DNA of 37,817 nucleotides from Bacteroidota bacterium (GCA_018224415.1 JAGTUZ010000021.1:1-37817), one strand, 5' to 3'. Shown: positions 8,860 through 18,058, counted from the first letter of the stretch. Notes: generated from the sequence alone by a model not told the origin. Translations and numbers: made by a program.

Positions 8860-9801
8860 ATGAACAACGTCATCCGTCCCCGCCGCGTTCATTCCGTCAC
8901 ACATACGCTCCATCCTGATCGCTCCATGCGTGTCCGTCCCCGCCTCGGTCGCAAGCTTGCCCTTGCCGCACTCGTTGTCGTGGTCACAACCATTCTGCCG
9001 CTGTCCCCTCTGTTTGCCGGGAACTGGCCGATGGAACGGCGTGCGACCTACATCTCATTCGGGTATCGGGGGTTCAGCGGACAGCAGTATTTCGGATCTT
9101 CCGGCGAATCGCTCGCTATGCATCGCCTCGAGGAACAGACGCTGACCTTTTACAGCGAGTACGGGTATTCGAAGAACGTTTCCGCCATCGTGCAGCTTCC
9201 GGCGTTCCGCAAGCTCTATGCACAGGTAGACGCCGACGCACCGCTTTTGAGCGTGCAGTCGCCTGGGGATGTCGACCTCGGCATGCGTTTCACGCTCTGG
9301 CCGGGAGAACGGGACGCCGTTAGCGTCACTGCGCTGTTCGGTATCCCTCTCGGGGAAACCACACAGAACAAGGGTCTCTGGGCGGGAGACAACGAGTACA
9401 ACCAGCTCATTCTGCTTCGCTACGGACACCTGTTCGACCAGTTCGCCACATCTGTGAACGTCGAAACGGGATACAATTTCCGTAGCGGCGGCTATGCCGA
9501 CGAACTGCGATTCGCCGCCGAGATCGGTGTGCGTCCAATCGATGCCCTGGAATTGAAATTCCACCTGCGTTCGGTGCTCAGCCAGGACAACGGTGATTCG
9601 GATTTTTCCGGAGGTCGGTACGGATTTTCAAGCAACAACCAACGCTATCTTTTATACGGACCGGAAGTCGCCGTCTGGCTGTCGGGCAGCATGGGTCTGC
9701 ATTTTGGCCTGTACAACATCACCGACGCCCGGAACATGACGGGTTCCACCATACTGCAGTCGGGTCTGTTTTTTCTCCTGGCGCCGGTCTCGGTGCGATA
9801 G
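8860..9801 (+). CDS. Outer-membrane beta-barrel protein, transporter-like
   Basis: 313 residues from ATG 8860, chosen because AAGGA (8846-8850) lies nine bases upstream. The frame is open further 5'. The hydrophobic signal core (KLALAALVVVVTTILPL, ending LFAG) starts about 30 residues in, so an inner ATG at 8926 would give a more normal signal peptide but has no Shine-Dalgarno. The mature part shows alternating beta strands with aromatic ends: TFYSEYGYSKNVSAIVQLP, then DVDLGMRFTLWPGER, then LFGIPLGETT, then GPEVAVWLSGSMGLHFGLY. This resembles the broad family annotated as MetA-pathway or transporter-type barrels. Location is inferred to be the outer membrane; the substrate is unknown. It stops with TAG, 30 bp before the GTG of the addB-like gene. 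Confidence 0.7.
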   Translation: MNNVIRPRRVHSVTHTLHPDRSMRVRPRLGRKLALAALVVVVTTILPLSPLFAGNWPMERRATYISFGYRGFSGQQYFGSSGESLAMHRLEEQTLTFYSEYGYSKNVSAIVQLPAFRKLYAQVDADAPLLSVQSPGDVDLGMRFTLWPGERDAVSVTALFGIPLGETTQNKGLWAGDNEYNQLILLRYGHLFDQFATSVNVETGYNFRSGGYADELRFAAEIGVRPIDALELKFHLRSVLSQDNGDSDFSGGRYGFSSNNQRYLLYGPEVAVWLSGSMGLHFGLYNITDARNMTGSTILQSGLFFLLAPVSVR

Positions 9802-9831
9802 GTCACAGGGACTGGAGGCGAGCAGGACGCC

Positions 9832-12615
9832 GTGAACACGATCTTCGACTCACCGCAGGGAGCAGATCTCGCCACCGCGCTCGAACGCAATGCGGTTGTC
9901 TGTGTCTCCACCCAACGCCTCGCCCGTGTGCTGCGACAGGCCTGGCACGACCGCCTGCGCTCGTTGGGTCATGAGGCGTGGAGGTCTCCCGACATCCTTC
10001 CACTCTCTGCCTGGCAGCGCCGCCTGGCAGCTGCCCTCGAGATGCAACGCGCGGGGTCGGGGCGGCCTCTGCCTGTTGTGCTCACCGAACAACAGGAATT
10101 GCTGACCTGGGAACAGACCGCGAGTGAGAGTGGCGTTCTCGATGGGCTTCTGCAGCCGCTGCAGCTTGCTTCCGCGATGATGGATGCCCATGCGCTGGCA
10201 GAACATTGGGACATTCGGTCCGCCGGTGAGGATGCGTCGGTCGGCGACGCCGCTGTGTTCACCGCCGTCCGTGCACGTGCGGAGGAACGCTGGCGGAAGC
10301 TCGGGGCCGCACCGGGGACCAGCATCGCGTGGCGTGCCATCGATGCCGTGCGTGAACTCCTGGCACCGCAGGAGATCGTGTTTGCCGGCTTCGACCTTCC
10401 GCCGGACGCGGTGTTCCAGGCGACCGTCGCGGCGCTCGAAAAACGCGGGACGCGCGTGTCGGTGCTTCGTGTGGACGCTCCCGCTGGTGAGTGCCGCCTT
10501 CATCGCTACCACACTTTCGAAGACGAACTGCGGGCCGCGGCCCATTGGTGCAAGGCCTTGCTCGAACGGGGAGAAAAAGACATCGGCATCGTCATCCCGC
10601 ATCTCGATTCCGTCCGTCAGCTGGCCTCGCGGGTCTTCGCAGGCATTCTCCAGCCATCGGCACTGCTGCGCGCGCCGGGTGAGCGGCCTGAACTTTTCGA
10701 ACTTTCGCTCGGACCGCGTGCAAGCGACGAACCGCTGATCCACTCCGCGTTGCTTGCGCTGGACCTCCTTCGCCCACAGCTCCCGCTGGAGCAGTGGACG
10801 CGCGTTCTGCTGTGTCCCTTCTTCCGTGACGCAGAGAAAGCGGTTGCCATGCGCGCCATGGTGGATGCCGAACTGCGCAGGCGGGGCATGCGGGAAGCGG
10901 ATGTGGCCGATGTAGTGCAAGTGGCGGATTCCCTGCAAGCGGCGGATTCCCTGCAAGCGGCGGATTCCCTGCAAGCGGCGGATTCCCTGCATGCGGCGGA
11001 TTCGCTGCATGCGGCAGGGCGAATTCCTGTGGCCACTGGGCAGGACACACTGCTGGCGGCGTTGCGGACGCTGCCGGACAGCAGCGGGCGCCATGGCGCT
11101 GCGGAGTGGGCGGAACCCTTTGCCCGTACGCTGGACGCGCTGGGATGGCCCGGTGATCGGGGGCTGACGAGCAGGGAATTCCAGGCGCGCAGCCGCTTCC
11201 ACGAATTGCTCGACGAATTCTTTTCCCTCGATGCCGTCGCCGGCGTGCTGACCTCGAGCGAAGCGCTCACACAGTTGCGCGTCCTTGCGGTTTCGCATGT
11301 ATTCCAGGTGCGTTCGACATCCGCCCCGGTGCAGATCATGGGTGTACGCGAGACGGCGGGACTGCGCTTCCGCCATCTTCGGGTGCTCGGGATGAATGAC
11401 GACATTTGGCCGCCGGTGCCTCGTCCGTCGGTGTTCATTCCACTGGCCTTGCAGCGACGCGCTGGTGTCCCGGAATCCTCTCCCGAACGATTTCTCCAAC
11501 AGGCGCGCACACAGACGGAACTCCTGCGCCGTCTCGCACCGGAAGTGACGTTCAGTTGCGCAGCGTCGGAAGGGGACCGCGAGTTGCTGCCCACGCCGCT
11601 GCTCGGTGAGCTGCAGCCTGAAGACCAGCCGCTGCCCGGGGGTGACGTGCTCGCCGTGATAGGCGGATGCCGCGCGGGGGATCTCGAGACTTCGACCGAC
11701 GACATCGCTCCAGCAGTTACGGCGACGGAGCGCATCCGCGGTGGGACGCGCGTGCTGACGCTGCAGTCGACCTGCCCCTTCCGTGCCTTCGCCGAACTGC
11801 GCCTGCTTGCCACGCGTCCCGAGGAAGTGCAGCATGGAGTGCGCGCGCTGGACAGGGGAACCTTGATCCATGCGACTCTGGAAATATTCTGGAAAACCGT
11901 GACCGACCAGGCATCCCTGCTGTCGCTTGGCGATGACGGAGCGCGCCGCCTGGTGGAGGAAAACGTCGATCAGGCGATGGCAAAGGATCGCGCGATGCGT
12001 GTCCGCCGCATCGATCGTCATGTGATGGACGCCGAACGCGAAAACCTCATCATCCTCATGATGGAATGGCTGATGGTGGAGCGGACGCGCACACCGTTCA
12101 GCGTGGAACAGCGCGAGCGGAAGGTCACTATTACGCTGTCGGGGCTTTCGCTGGAAATGTATGCCGATCGTGTCGACCGTCTGGAGGACGGAAGCACGGT
12201 GCTTCTCGATTACAAAACGGGAAAGAAATCCGTGTATGACTGGATGACCACGCGTCCGGTCGAACCGCAGATCCCGCTGTACGTTCAGGCAATGGACAAC
12301 GACATCAAGGGCGCCGGATTCGCGCTTCTGCGGCGCGGGGACTGTCGCATTGCTGGACTGCGCAACGACGATCTCGACGCGGCGGAATTTCTTCCGGCTT
12401 CGGAGTGGCTGGCCCGGTGGGTACCCGAAATCGCTGATTGGGATGAGCTTCGTCGTCACTGGTCCGATGTGCTGCGTCGTCTTGCGGAGGATTTTCTCGC
12501 GGGCAGCGCCACCGTCGATCCCCGTGACCAAGCGAGCTGCCGCTACTGTGATCTTGCCGCACTATGCCGAGTGCACAGCAGGCGCGAGAAGGAGAGTGAC
12601 GATGCAGCAGAATGA
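9832..12615 (+). CDS. AddB-like subunit of a helicase-nuclease, PD-(D/E)XK nuclease with Fe-S cysteines
   Basis: 927 residues with a GTG start. The N-terminal part resembles the AddB/RecC fold (helicase-like, HTFEDELRAAAHWCKALLERG near residue 225) but shows no Walker A loop. The C-terminal nuclease domain has RVDRLEDGSTVLLDYKTG with likely metal ligands Asp782, Asp793 and Lys795. Cys648 lies before this domain and Cys903, Cys906 and Cys912 (CRYCDLAALC) after it, the split four-cysteine layout of AddB/Cas4-type iron-sulphur nucleases. Length and order fit the roughly 900-residue AddB-like DNA-repair proteins (TIGR03623 type). It overlaps the AddA-like gene by 14 bp. Together they would resect double-strand breaks for recombination. 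An 18-bp tandem repeat lies at residues 358-393. Helicase activity is probably absent from this subunit. Confidence 0.85.
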   Translation: MNTIFDSPQGADLATALERNAVVCVSTQRLARVLRQAWHDRLRSLGHEAWRSPDILPLSAWQRRLAAALEMQRAGSGRPLPVVLTEQQELLTWEQTASESGVLDGLLQPLQLASAMMDAHALAEHWDIRSAGEDASVGDAAVFTAVRARAEERWRKLGAAPGTSIAWRAIDAVRELLAPQEIVFAGFDLPPDAVFQATVAALEKRGTRVSVLRVDAPAGECRLHRYHTFEDELRAAAHWCKALLERGEKDIGIVIPHLDSVRQLASRVFAGILQPSALLRAPGERPELFELSLGPRASDEPLIHSALLALDLLRPQLPLEQWTRVLLCPFFRDAEKAVAMRAMVDAELRRRGMREADVADVVQVADSLQAADSLQAADSLQAADSLHAADSLHAAGRIPVATGQDTLLAALRTLPDSSGRHGAAEWAEPFARTLDALGWPGDRGLTSREFQARSRFHELLDEFFSLDAVAGVLTSSEALTQLRVLAVSHVFQVRSTSAPVQIMGVRETAGLRFRHLRVLGMNDDIWPPVPRPSVFIPLALQRRAGVPESSPERFLQQARTQTELLRRLAPEVTFSCAASEGDRELLPTPLLGELQPEDQPLPGGDVLAVIGGCRAGDLETSTDDIAPAVTATERIRGGTRVLTLQSTCPFRAFAELRLLATRPEEVQHGVRALDRGTLIHATLEIFWKTVTDQASLLSLGDDGARRLVEENVDQAMAKDRAMRVRRIDRHVMDAERENLIILMMEWLMVERTRTPFSVEQRERKVTITLSGLSLEMYADRVDRLEDGSTVLLDYKTGKKSVYDWMTTRPVEPQIPLYVQAMDNDIKGAGFALLRRGDCRIAGLRNDDLDAAEFLPASEWLARWVPEIADWDELRRHWSDVLRRLAEDFLAGSATVDPRDQASCRYCDLAALCRVHSRREKESDDAAE
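10903..11010 (+). repeat. In-frame 18-bp tandem repeat inside the addB-like gene
   Basis: Five copies of GCGGCGGATTCCCTGCAA (first and last two with one or two changes) run from 10921 to 11010, preceded by a degenerate sixth unit (10903-10920). Each codes for the hexapeptide (V/A)ADSL(Q/H). The unit is a multiple of three, so copy-number change would keep the frame. It sits in a linker between the helicase-like part and the later domains. Confidence 0.95.
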
Positions 12616-15600
12616 CGTCGGGGCGATGGAACAGGATATCCAGGCGCGCAAGGCAGCCCTCGATCCGACGTTGTCGTTCATCGTGCAGGCGCCCGCGGGT
12701 TCCGGAAAAACGGAGCTTCTTATCCAGCGTTTCCTCGCGCTGCTGGGAGGCGTCGACGCCCCGGAAGAAATCGTTGCCATCACCTTCACACGCAAGGCGG
12801 CAGCCGAGATGCGTGTGCGTATTCTTGATGCGCTGCGCATGGCGGGCCAGACCGATGCGGAGAGTCCACACACGCGGCAGACACAAGAACTGGCGCGGAA
12901 GGTACTGCGACGGGATGCCGAAAAGGGGTGGTCTCTGCGCGAGCAGCCCAGCCGTCTGCGCCTCCTCACCATTGATGCACTCAACGGCTGGCTTGCGCGA
13001 CAGATGCCCTGGCTTTCGCGTCTGGGACCGGCCACGGCCGTGGCGGAATCATCCGATGCGATCTATCGCGACACGGTCCGGATGGTGTTGCTCGGGCAGT
13101 GCGGTGGTCCGGAGGTGCTCCCGGCGGTGCGGCGGCTGCTTGTGCACCTCGACGGACGTTTCTCCGTGATCGAACAACTGTTGTCGGAAATGCTTGCCAT
13201 CCGGGAGCAGTGGCTGGGCCTGATCGACGGTGGCCTGGGAGACGAGACGGCCCGTGACATTCTCGAAACGACGTTGCGGAATATCGTCCGAGGACATCTC
13301 ACTGCGTTGGGCGAACGCCTCGACGGACAGCTGCATGAAGAGGCCTGGATGCTCGCCCGTCATGCCGCGGCATGCCTCGAGGCGGATCCGAAGCGTGAAG
13401 CCGATGCCCTCGCAGCCGTGTTGCGCGAAGATGCACATCCTCCCGGAGCGGAAGTCGAGGACCTGCCTGCCTGGCTGGGCCTCTGCAAATTGTTGATGAC
13501 CGATGCAAACGAGTTTCGCAAACCCCGTGGCATCACCGTGCGCCAGGGTTTCACCGCAGGCGACCCGATGAAGGAACGACTGATCGTCCTGCTGGAGCAT
13601 GTGCGGGACGATGCGACGCTGCTTGGCCTGCTTGCCGGTGCACGCTCCCTTCCTGCCCCGCGTTTCGACGAAGCGCAGTGGGAAATCGTCGGAAGCATCG
13701 TGACGGTGCTGGCCGCATGCGCCGAGGAACTCCGTGCCCAGTTCACGCGCCGCGGCGTCACCGACCATATCGAGATCGCCGCGGCGGCGCGGCGTGCTCT
13801 CGGCAGTGATCTCGAACCGACGGACCTCGCGATGCTGCTCGAGTACCGCATCCGGCATATTCTTGTCGACGAATTCCAGGATACGTCCTCGGCGCAGTTC
13901 GAACTGCTTCAGAAACTCACCGCGGGCTGGAGCGCCCCTGACAGGCACACACTGTTTCTCGTCGGCGATCCGATGCAATCGATCTACCGCTTCCGCGAGG
14001 CGGAGGTTGGCCTGTTCCTCCAGGTCTGGGCTGACGGACGCATCGCCGACGTTCCGTTGCAACGCCTGCGACTGACACGGAATTTCCGGTCGCAGGGCGG
14101 CGTGGTGTCCTGGGTGAACGATCTGTTTTCCCGTATCATGCCGGCGGAAGACAATCCGGTGGAAGGTGCCGTCGCCTACGCGCCTTCCGTGGCCGTGCAT
14201 GCGGATGAAAACGATACAGTAGATATACGGATCACATATTCTGGTAATAGAAGCGAAGAGGCCCGCACTGTTGCCGCATGGGTGGCACGGGTGCTGGAAG
14301 GATCAGAATGCGGTCGGGTTGAATCCGTCGCCGTGCTCGTTCGTTCGCGCACGCATCTGGCAGAACTCGTGCCGGCGCTGCGGAAGGAAGATCTCCGGTT
14401 TCGCGCCGTGGAGATCGAGTCGCTTGCAGACAGTCCCGCCGTACGTGATCTCCTCGCCATCACGCGCGCACTTCGTGCGCCGGCAGACCGCGTGGCATGG
14501 CTCGCCGTCCTGCGCTCGCCGGTCTGCGGACTGACGCTGTCCGACCTGCACGTGCTCTGCACCGGTGACGACGGTACCCCACTGCGCGCCCTGCTCCGGG
14601 AGGAAGATCGTCTTTCCCGCGTCTCCGAAGACGGCCGTCATCGCCTCGCGCGTGTCACGCCGGTACTCGAACGTTTTGCCCTGTTGCATGGACGTATGCC
14701 CGTTCGTTCGCTGGTCGAGGGGTGCTGGCTCGCGCTCGGTGCACCCGCCCTGCTCGATGCGGAAGAACGTGATGCTGCCGCGGCTCTGCTCGGTCTGCTC
14801 GAGGCACACGAATTGGGTGGGGACATTGACGACATGGGACTGCTCGAGGAGGAGGCGGCACGGCTCTTCGCTCCGCCGGATCCCGAAGGAGACACGCGCC
14901 TGCAGGTGATGACCATCCACAAGGCGAAGGGGCTTGAGTTCGATGTGGTGATCCTTCCCCGGCTCGACGGCATGCCGCGGCGCGAATCGGAGCGGCTTCT
15001 GCTCTGGGACCGCAGCTTCGGCAGCGGAGGACTGGACTTCCTGATCGCCCCGCACCGCGCCCGGGGCAGTGCGGCGGACGCGATCTATTCGTATATCCGC
15101 GACCTTCGGACGAGGAAGGCGGCGCAGGAAGACCTTCGCCTGCTCTATGTTGCCGCGACGCGGGCAAGAAGGCGTCTGTTGCTCTCTGCGACCATGCGTG
15201 AGCGGGATGGAAAGGATGGCGCGCATCTCGGCAATCCAGCCGCACGTTCCTTTCTCTCCGCGCTCTGGCCGCTGCTCGGTGAGGAAGTGGAAGCCGGATA
15301 CAGGGAGCGGGCGGCATCGGGAGACGTGGCGCTCGCGGCTTCGGACACAGACGCTGTCGGTGTGCCCCTCCGGCGCGTGCCGGTGATATGGGATGTTCCC
15401 TCGCTTCCACCGGACACCATCCCCGCCCGGATACCGGCTGATCGCGCAACGCGTCCTGCCGAGGACGGGCCGACGGTGACGATGGCGTTTCCGGCAGGAC
15501 GGGCCGGAAGGGTCGCCCGCGCGAAGGGAATGGTTGTGCACGCGTTGCTCGCACGCATCGGGACAGAAGGCGCGGTCTTCTGGACTTCCGCCGGGACTCA

Positions 15601-16069
15601 GCACCGCGAAGTGCTGCTGCGATTCCTGTTTCAGGACGCAGGCGTCTCTTCCCCGGAGGATGCGGAACTGCGTGCGGCGGAAGCCGCCGTCGATCGGATG
15701 CTTGATGACGAGCGGGGAAGATGGATTCTCGAGGATCATCGTGAGGCGGAATGCGAAATGGCCCTGACTGGTGTCGACGGAGAGGACGTCGTATCCGTGC
15801 GAATCGATAGAAGTTTCATCACCGACGACAACGTTCGCTGGATCGTCGATTACAAGACATCGGAACACGAAGGAGCGGGGATCGACACATTTCTGGACAG
15901 CCAGACGGCTTGGTACGCGCCACAGCTCCGGCGCTATGCCAGACTTCTCGGAAAATGGGACAAGCGGCCCGTGCGCGCCGCTTTGTATTTCCCGTTGCTT
16001 CGCCACTGGCGAGAGATATCCCTGGATGAACAAACGAACGAGCTGAATGCCGGTACGGCGGTGGATTGA
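12602..16069 (+). CDS. AddA-like UvrD-family helicase-nuclease
   Basis: 1155 residues from ATG 12602, chosen over the longer open frame because AAGGAG (12589-12594) sits seven bases upstream and homology begins here. All superfamily 1A helicase motifs are visible: Walker A APAGSGKTE (Lys36), AITFTRKAAAEMRVRI, Walker B VDEFQDTS (Asp423, Glu424), LVGDPMQSIYRFREAEVG, LTRNFRSQ, VMTIHKAKGLEFDVVILPR, and LLYVAATRARRRLLL. At the C-terminus RIDR and VDYKTS (Asp1083, Lys1085) give the RecB/AddA-type PD-(D/E)XK nuclease. It uses ATP to unwind DNA from a break, working with the AddB-like protein encoded just upstream with a 14-bp overlap. Both subunits keep nuclease residues, as in AddAB and unlike RecBCD. 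The Chi-type recognition sequence is not deducible. The stop codon lies in an 18-bp duplication. Confidence 0.93.
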   Translation: MQQNDVGAMEQDIQARKAALDPTLSFIVQAPAGSGKTELLIQRFLALLGGVDAPEEIVAITFTRKAAAEMRVRILDALRMAGQTDAESPHTRQTQELARKVLRRDAEKGWSLREQPSRLRLLTIDALNGWLARQMPWLSRLGPATAVAESSDAIYRDTVRMVLLGQCGGPEVLPAVRRLLVHLDGRFSVIEQLLSEMLAIREQWLGLIDGGLGDETARDILETTLRNIVRGHLTALGERLDGQLHEEAWMLARHAAACLEADPKREADALAAVLREDAHPPGAEVEDLPAWLGLCKLLMTDANEFRKPRGITVRQGFTAGDPMKERLIVLLEHVRDDATLLGLLAGARSLPAPRFDEAQWEIVGSIVTVLAACAEELRAQFTRRGVTDHIEIAAAARRALGSDLEPTDLAMLLEYRIRHILVDEFQDTSSAQFELLQKLTAGWSAPDRHTLFLVGDPMQSIYRFREAEVGLFLQVWADGRIADVPLQRLRLTRNFRSQGGVVSWVNDLFSRIMPAEDNPVEGAVAYAPSVAVHADENDTVDIRITYSGNRSEEARTVAAWVARVLEGSECGRVESVAVLVRSRTHLAELVPALRKEDLRFRAVEIESLADSPAVRDLLAITRALRAPADRVAWLAVLRSPVCGLTLSDLHVLCTGDDGTPLRALLREEDRLSRVSEDGRHRLARVTPVLERFALLHGRMPVRSLVEGCWLALGAPALLDAEERDAAAALLGLLEAHELGGDIDDMGLLEEEAARLFAPPDPEGDTRLQVMTIHKAKGLEFDVVILPRLDGMPRRESERLLLWDRSFGSGGLDFLIAPHRARGSAADAIYSYIRDLRTRKAAQEDLRLLYVAATRARRRLLLSATMRERDGKDGAHLGNPAARSFLSALWPLLGEEVEAGYRERAASGDVALAASDTDAVGVPLRRVPVIWDVPSLPPDTIPARIPADRATRPAEDGPTVTMAFPAGRAGRVARAKGMVVHALLARIGTEGAVFWTSAGTQHREVLLRFLFQDAGVSSPEDAELRAAEAAVDRMLDDERGRWILEDHREAECEMALTGVDGEDVVSVRIDRSFITDDNVRWIVDYKTSEHEGAGIDTFLDSQTAWYAPQLRRYARLLGKWDKRPVRAALYFPLLRHWREISLDEQTNELNAGTAVD

Positions 16070-16098
16070 TCTGGAAGAAGGGATTGATCTGGAAGAAG
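16063..16098. repeat. Perfect 18-bp tandem duplication spanning the addA-like stop codon
   Basis: GGATTGATCTGGAAGAAG occurs twice back to back (16063-16080 and 16081-16098). The first copy contains the TGA stop of the helicase gene. A second small duplication (GATCAGCGGA, 16105-16114 and 16119-16128) follows at once and includes the stop of the convergent secreted-protein gene. No terminator hairpin is apparent between the two convergent genes. Confidence 0.9.
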
Positions 16099-16118
16099 GG
16101 ATGCGATCAGCGGAATGA

Positions 16119-17081
16119 TCAGCGGAGCAGACGCACGGAGATCACGTCGAAGCGTTCGCCGGCCTCCAGCACGACATGATACGCGCCCGGTTCCATTCCT
16201 TCGGACGTCAGTATCACAATGTGTTTCCCGGCGGGGCGGGCGTCCCTGAGCAGATGTTTCAACGTCCGACCGCGTGCGTCGTACACACGCACGTGCACAT
16301 CGGCCGGGGCGGGGAGCATGAAGCGAATCTGTGTTTCATCGCGGAAAGGATTTGGTACGGCAGGTTCGAGCAGCATGATGTCACTCCGATCCGGCCGGCA
16401 GTTGGTGAGGGGCGAATCGGGAACGCCGCGCTCGCGTGCCTCCGGTGTAAAATCCTCACCGTCCCACAACAGAAAGGCGACATGGGCGCGTTCGGCAAGC
16501 TGGTCGAGACCGATGTTCTTGCATGAGAGCATCACCTGTGCCAGTTCGTCGCTCAGTGGGCCGTTCATCGCCGGAGTGATGACATGCCTGTGCCGTGTGA
16601 ACCAGTCGATGAAAATGCGCATTGCTGCCGCACGCCATTCCTCTGCACTGGAATCGATTCGGGAGGAGAGTGCATTGAAGGGTTTCTTGTTCCTCTCGGC
16701 AATGCGGGCGGCATCTCCGAGGATGCGCTGCCTGATCTGGAAATTCTTTTCGAGCAGGGTGCGGAGGGTGAGTACACTTCCGTACTCCTCTTTGTTCAGA
16801 GCCGCCTCACGCGCTGACAGATTGTTGTTGAGGTTCGCCTGCACCATGTCGTAGCGCTCGCGCAGCTGCTCGAGCAGCGCACGGTCGCGTGTGGGGATGG
16901 CCGCATCGAACTGGCTTTTCCATTGTTGCATCACCGGCAGCACACGCGCCTGCATCAACGCGGTCACTTCTTCGATCAATGCAGAACGGACCGCCCTGAG
17001 TTCATCGGGAGATTGAGCCCACAGGGCCCGACCCGGGAAAAGCGCAACGATCGCAAGCATATAGAGCAGGGAACGTCGCAT
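16119..17081 (-). CDS. Secreted helical protein with T9SS-like C-terminal sorting domain
   Basis: 320 residues. A signal peptide (MRRSLLYMLAIVALFPGRALWAQ) is followed by about 200 mostly helical, charged residues without a family I recognise. After a short linker (about residue 235) comes EPAVPNPFRDETQIRFMLP, then VHVRVYDARGRTLKHLL and a final GAYHVVLEAGERF with VISVRLLR. That order (NPF turn, beta strands, GxY, basic end) is the type A sorting domain or FlgD-like Ig fold used by proteins exported through the type IX system in Bacteroidota and relatives. So the product is probably on the cell surface or released. The gene is 125 bp downstream of tonB on the same strand; an inverted repeat (GTATCGT/ACGATAC, 17117-17123 and 17140-17146) lies in the gap, so it may be separately transcribed. 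Function unknown. Confidence 0.7.
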   Translation of the reverse strand: MRRSLLYMLAIVALFPGRALWAQSPDELRAVRSALIEEVTALMQARVLPVMQQWKSQFDAAIPTRDRALLEQLRERYDMVQANLNNNLSAREAALNKEEYGSVLTLRTLLEKNFQIRQRILGDAARIAERNKKPFNALSSRIDSSAEEWRAAAMRIFIDWFTRHRHVITPAMNGPLSDELAQVMLSCKNIGLDQLAERAHVAFLLWDGEDFTPEARERGVPDSPLTNCRPDRSDIMLLEPAVPNPFRDETQIRFMLPAPADVHVRVYDARGRTLKHLLRDARPAGKHIVILTSEGMEPGAYHVVLEAGERFDVISVRLLR

Positions 17082-17206
17082 CAGCGTCTACCTTTCAACA
17101 TGTGATACAGTCAGGAGTATCGTCGCACAGAATGGCGAAACGATACCGGCAAGGTAGTGCGTCCCGGACATGCGAGACAATGAAAAACGCGATCCCTGAA
17201 TTTGCG

Positions 17207-18058
17207 TTACCGGAGTTTGAATGTGAACACCGCTGTGCCGACCTGGTCGGCCTGACGGACGTCCGGAGGCAGGGCATTGAAGCGCCAGGAACGCATGGCG
17301 TCGAGCGCGGCCCGTTCGTACCGGGGATCGCCTTTCTGGATGACGGTCATGCCGTACATCGTGCCATCGGGGCGGACGCGGAAACGGATGGCGATCTGCA
17401 ATTCCTCCTTTGCACCTGGAGGAAACACCGGGAGGACTCCCGTGATGCGGTTGCGCGAAAGACCGCCGTCCCATTGAATGTTGGCGGAAGAATGCGGCGT
17501 TGCACTCAGGGTCCCCGGATCCGAGGTCAGCGCCGGCTGCTCCGACGTGCCGCCTCCGGTCACCCGATCGGACGTCGAGCCGGAGTTCGAAAGCCCCCGT
17601 TCACGCGACTCGCTGCGGGTGTGGTCGCCGGTGGTCGGCGCGGAACTGCGCGTGCCCATGCCTGCGCCCTGATCCATGAAATCCACGGCTTCCTCGCCGC
17701 CGCGCGTCTCGCGCGGAACCACCGGTGTGGAAGGTGCGGATTGCTGTGGCGCACGTTCGCGCGCGGTGGTCCTCTCCTCGGGAGCCTGTCGCGCTGCGGG
17801 CTGGGCGACGGTTGCAGTGTTGCGTCGCACGGGAGAGGAAGAACGCTCCGCAGTTGTTGTCTCGCGCACGCGTGGACGTGTTTCAACAATGGGGGGCTGT
17901 TCGTCTGGTAACCGCGTGGTAACGAATTGCAATTCGATCTCGAGCGGTATACGACGGATCTCTGGAAACGCTGCCCAGAATATCATGATGAGCAGCAGCA
18001 GGGCATGCAGTCCGATCGAGATGCCCCAGCTTTTCGCGTCAACGCTGTTGCGTATCAT
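17207..18058 (-). CDS. TonB-family energy transducer
   Basis: 283 residues from ATG 18058; an adjacent ATG at 18061 is equally possible. The N-terminus is cytosolic, with one membrane span at about residues 10-31 (ISIGLHALLLLIMIFWAAF). A periplasmic linker of about 160 residues follows that is rich in Ser, Thr, Arg and Gly instead of the usual Pro-Lys/Pro-Glu. The last 90 residues are a TonB C-terminal domain (GVLPVFPPGAKEELQIAIRF then VRPDGTMYGMTVIQKGDPRYERAALDAMRSW and VFTFKLR). It transmits energy from ExbB/ExbD to an outer-membrane partner. It overlaps exbD by 20 bp and is the last gene of the six-gene operon. The atypical linker and private operon suggest it serves the barrel protein encoded three genes upstream rather than general receptors. 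Confidence 0.9.
   Translation of the reverse strand: MIRNSVDAKSWGISIGLHALLLLIMIFWAAFPEIRRIPLEIELQFVTTRLPDEQPPIVETRPRVRETTTAERSSSPVRRNTATVAQPAARQAPEERTTARERAPQQSAPSTPVVPRETRGGEEAVDFMDQGAGMGTRSSAPTTGDHTRSESRERGLSNSGSTSDRVTGGGTSEQPALTSDPGTLSATPHSSANIQWDGGLSRNRITGVLPVFPPGAKEELQIAIRFRVRPDGTMYGMTVIQKGDPRYERAALDAMRSWRFNALPPDVRQADQVGTAVFTFKLR

Noticed and set aside
9850..12531. 893-residue minus-strand frame opposite the addB-like gene
   Set aside because: Arg/His/Gln-rich shadow; the plus strand carries nuclease and Fe-S motifs.
12350..12601. Upstream extension of the addA-like gene to 1239 residues
   Set aside because: ATG 12602 has an AAGGAG ribosome site at good spacing and marks the start of family-like sequence.
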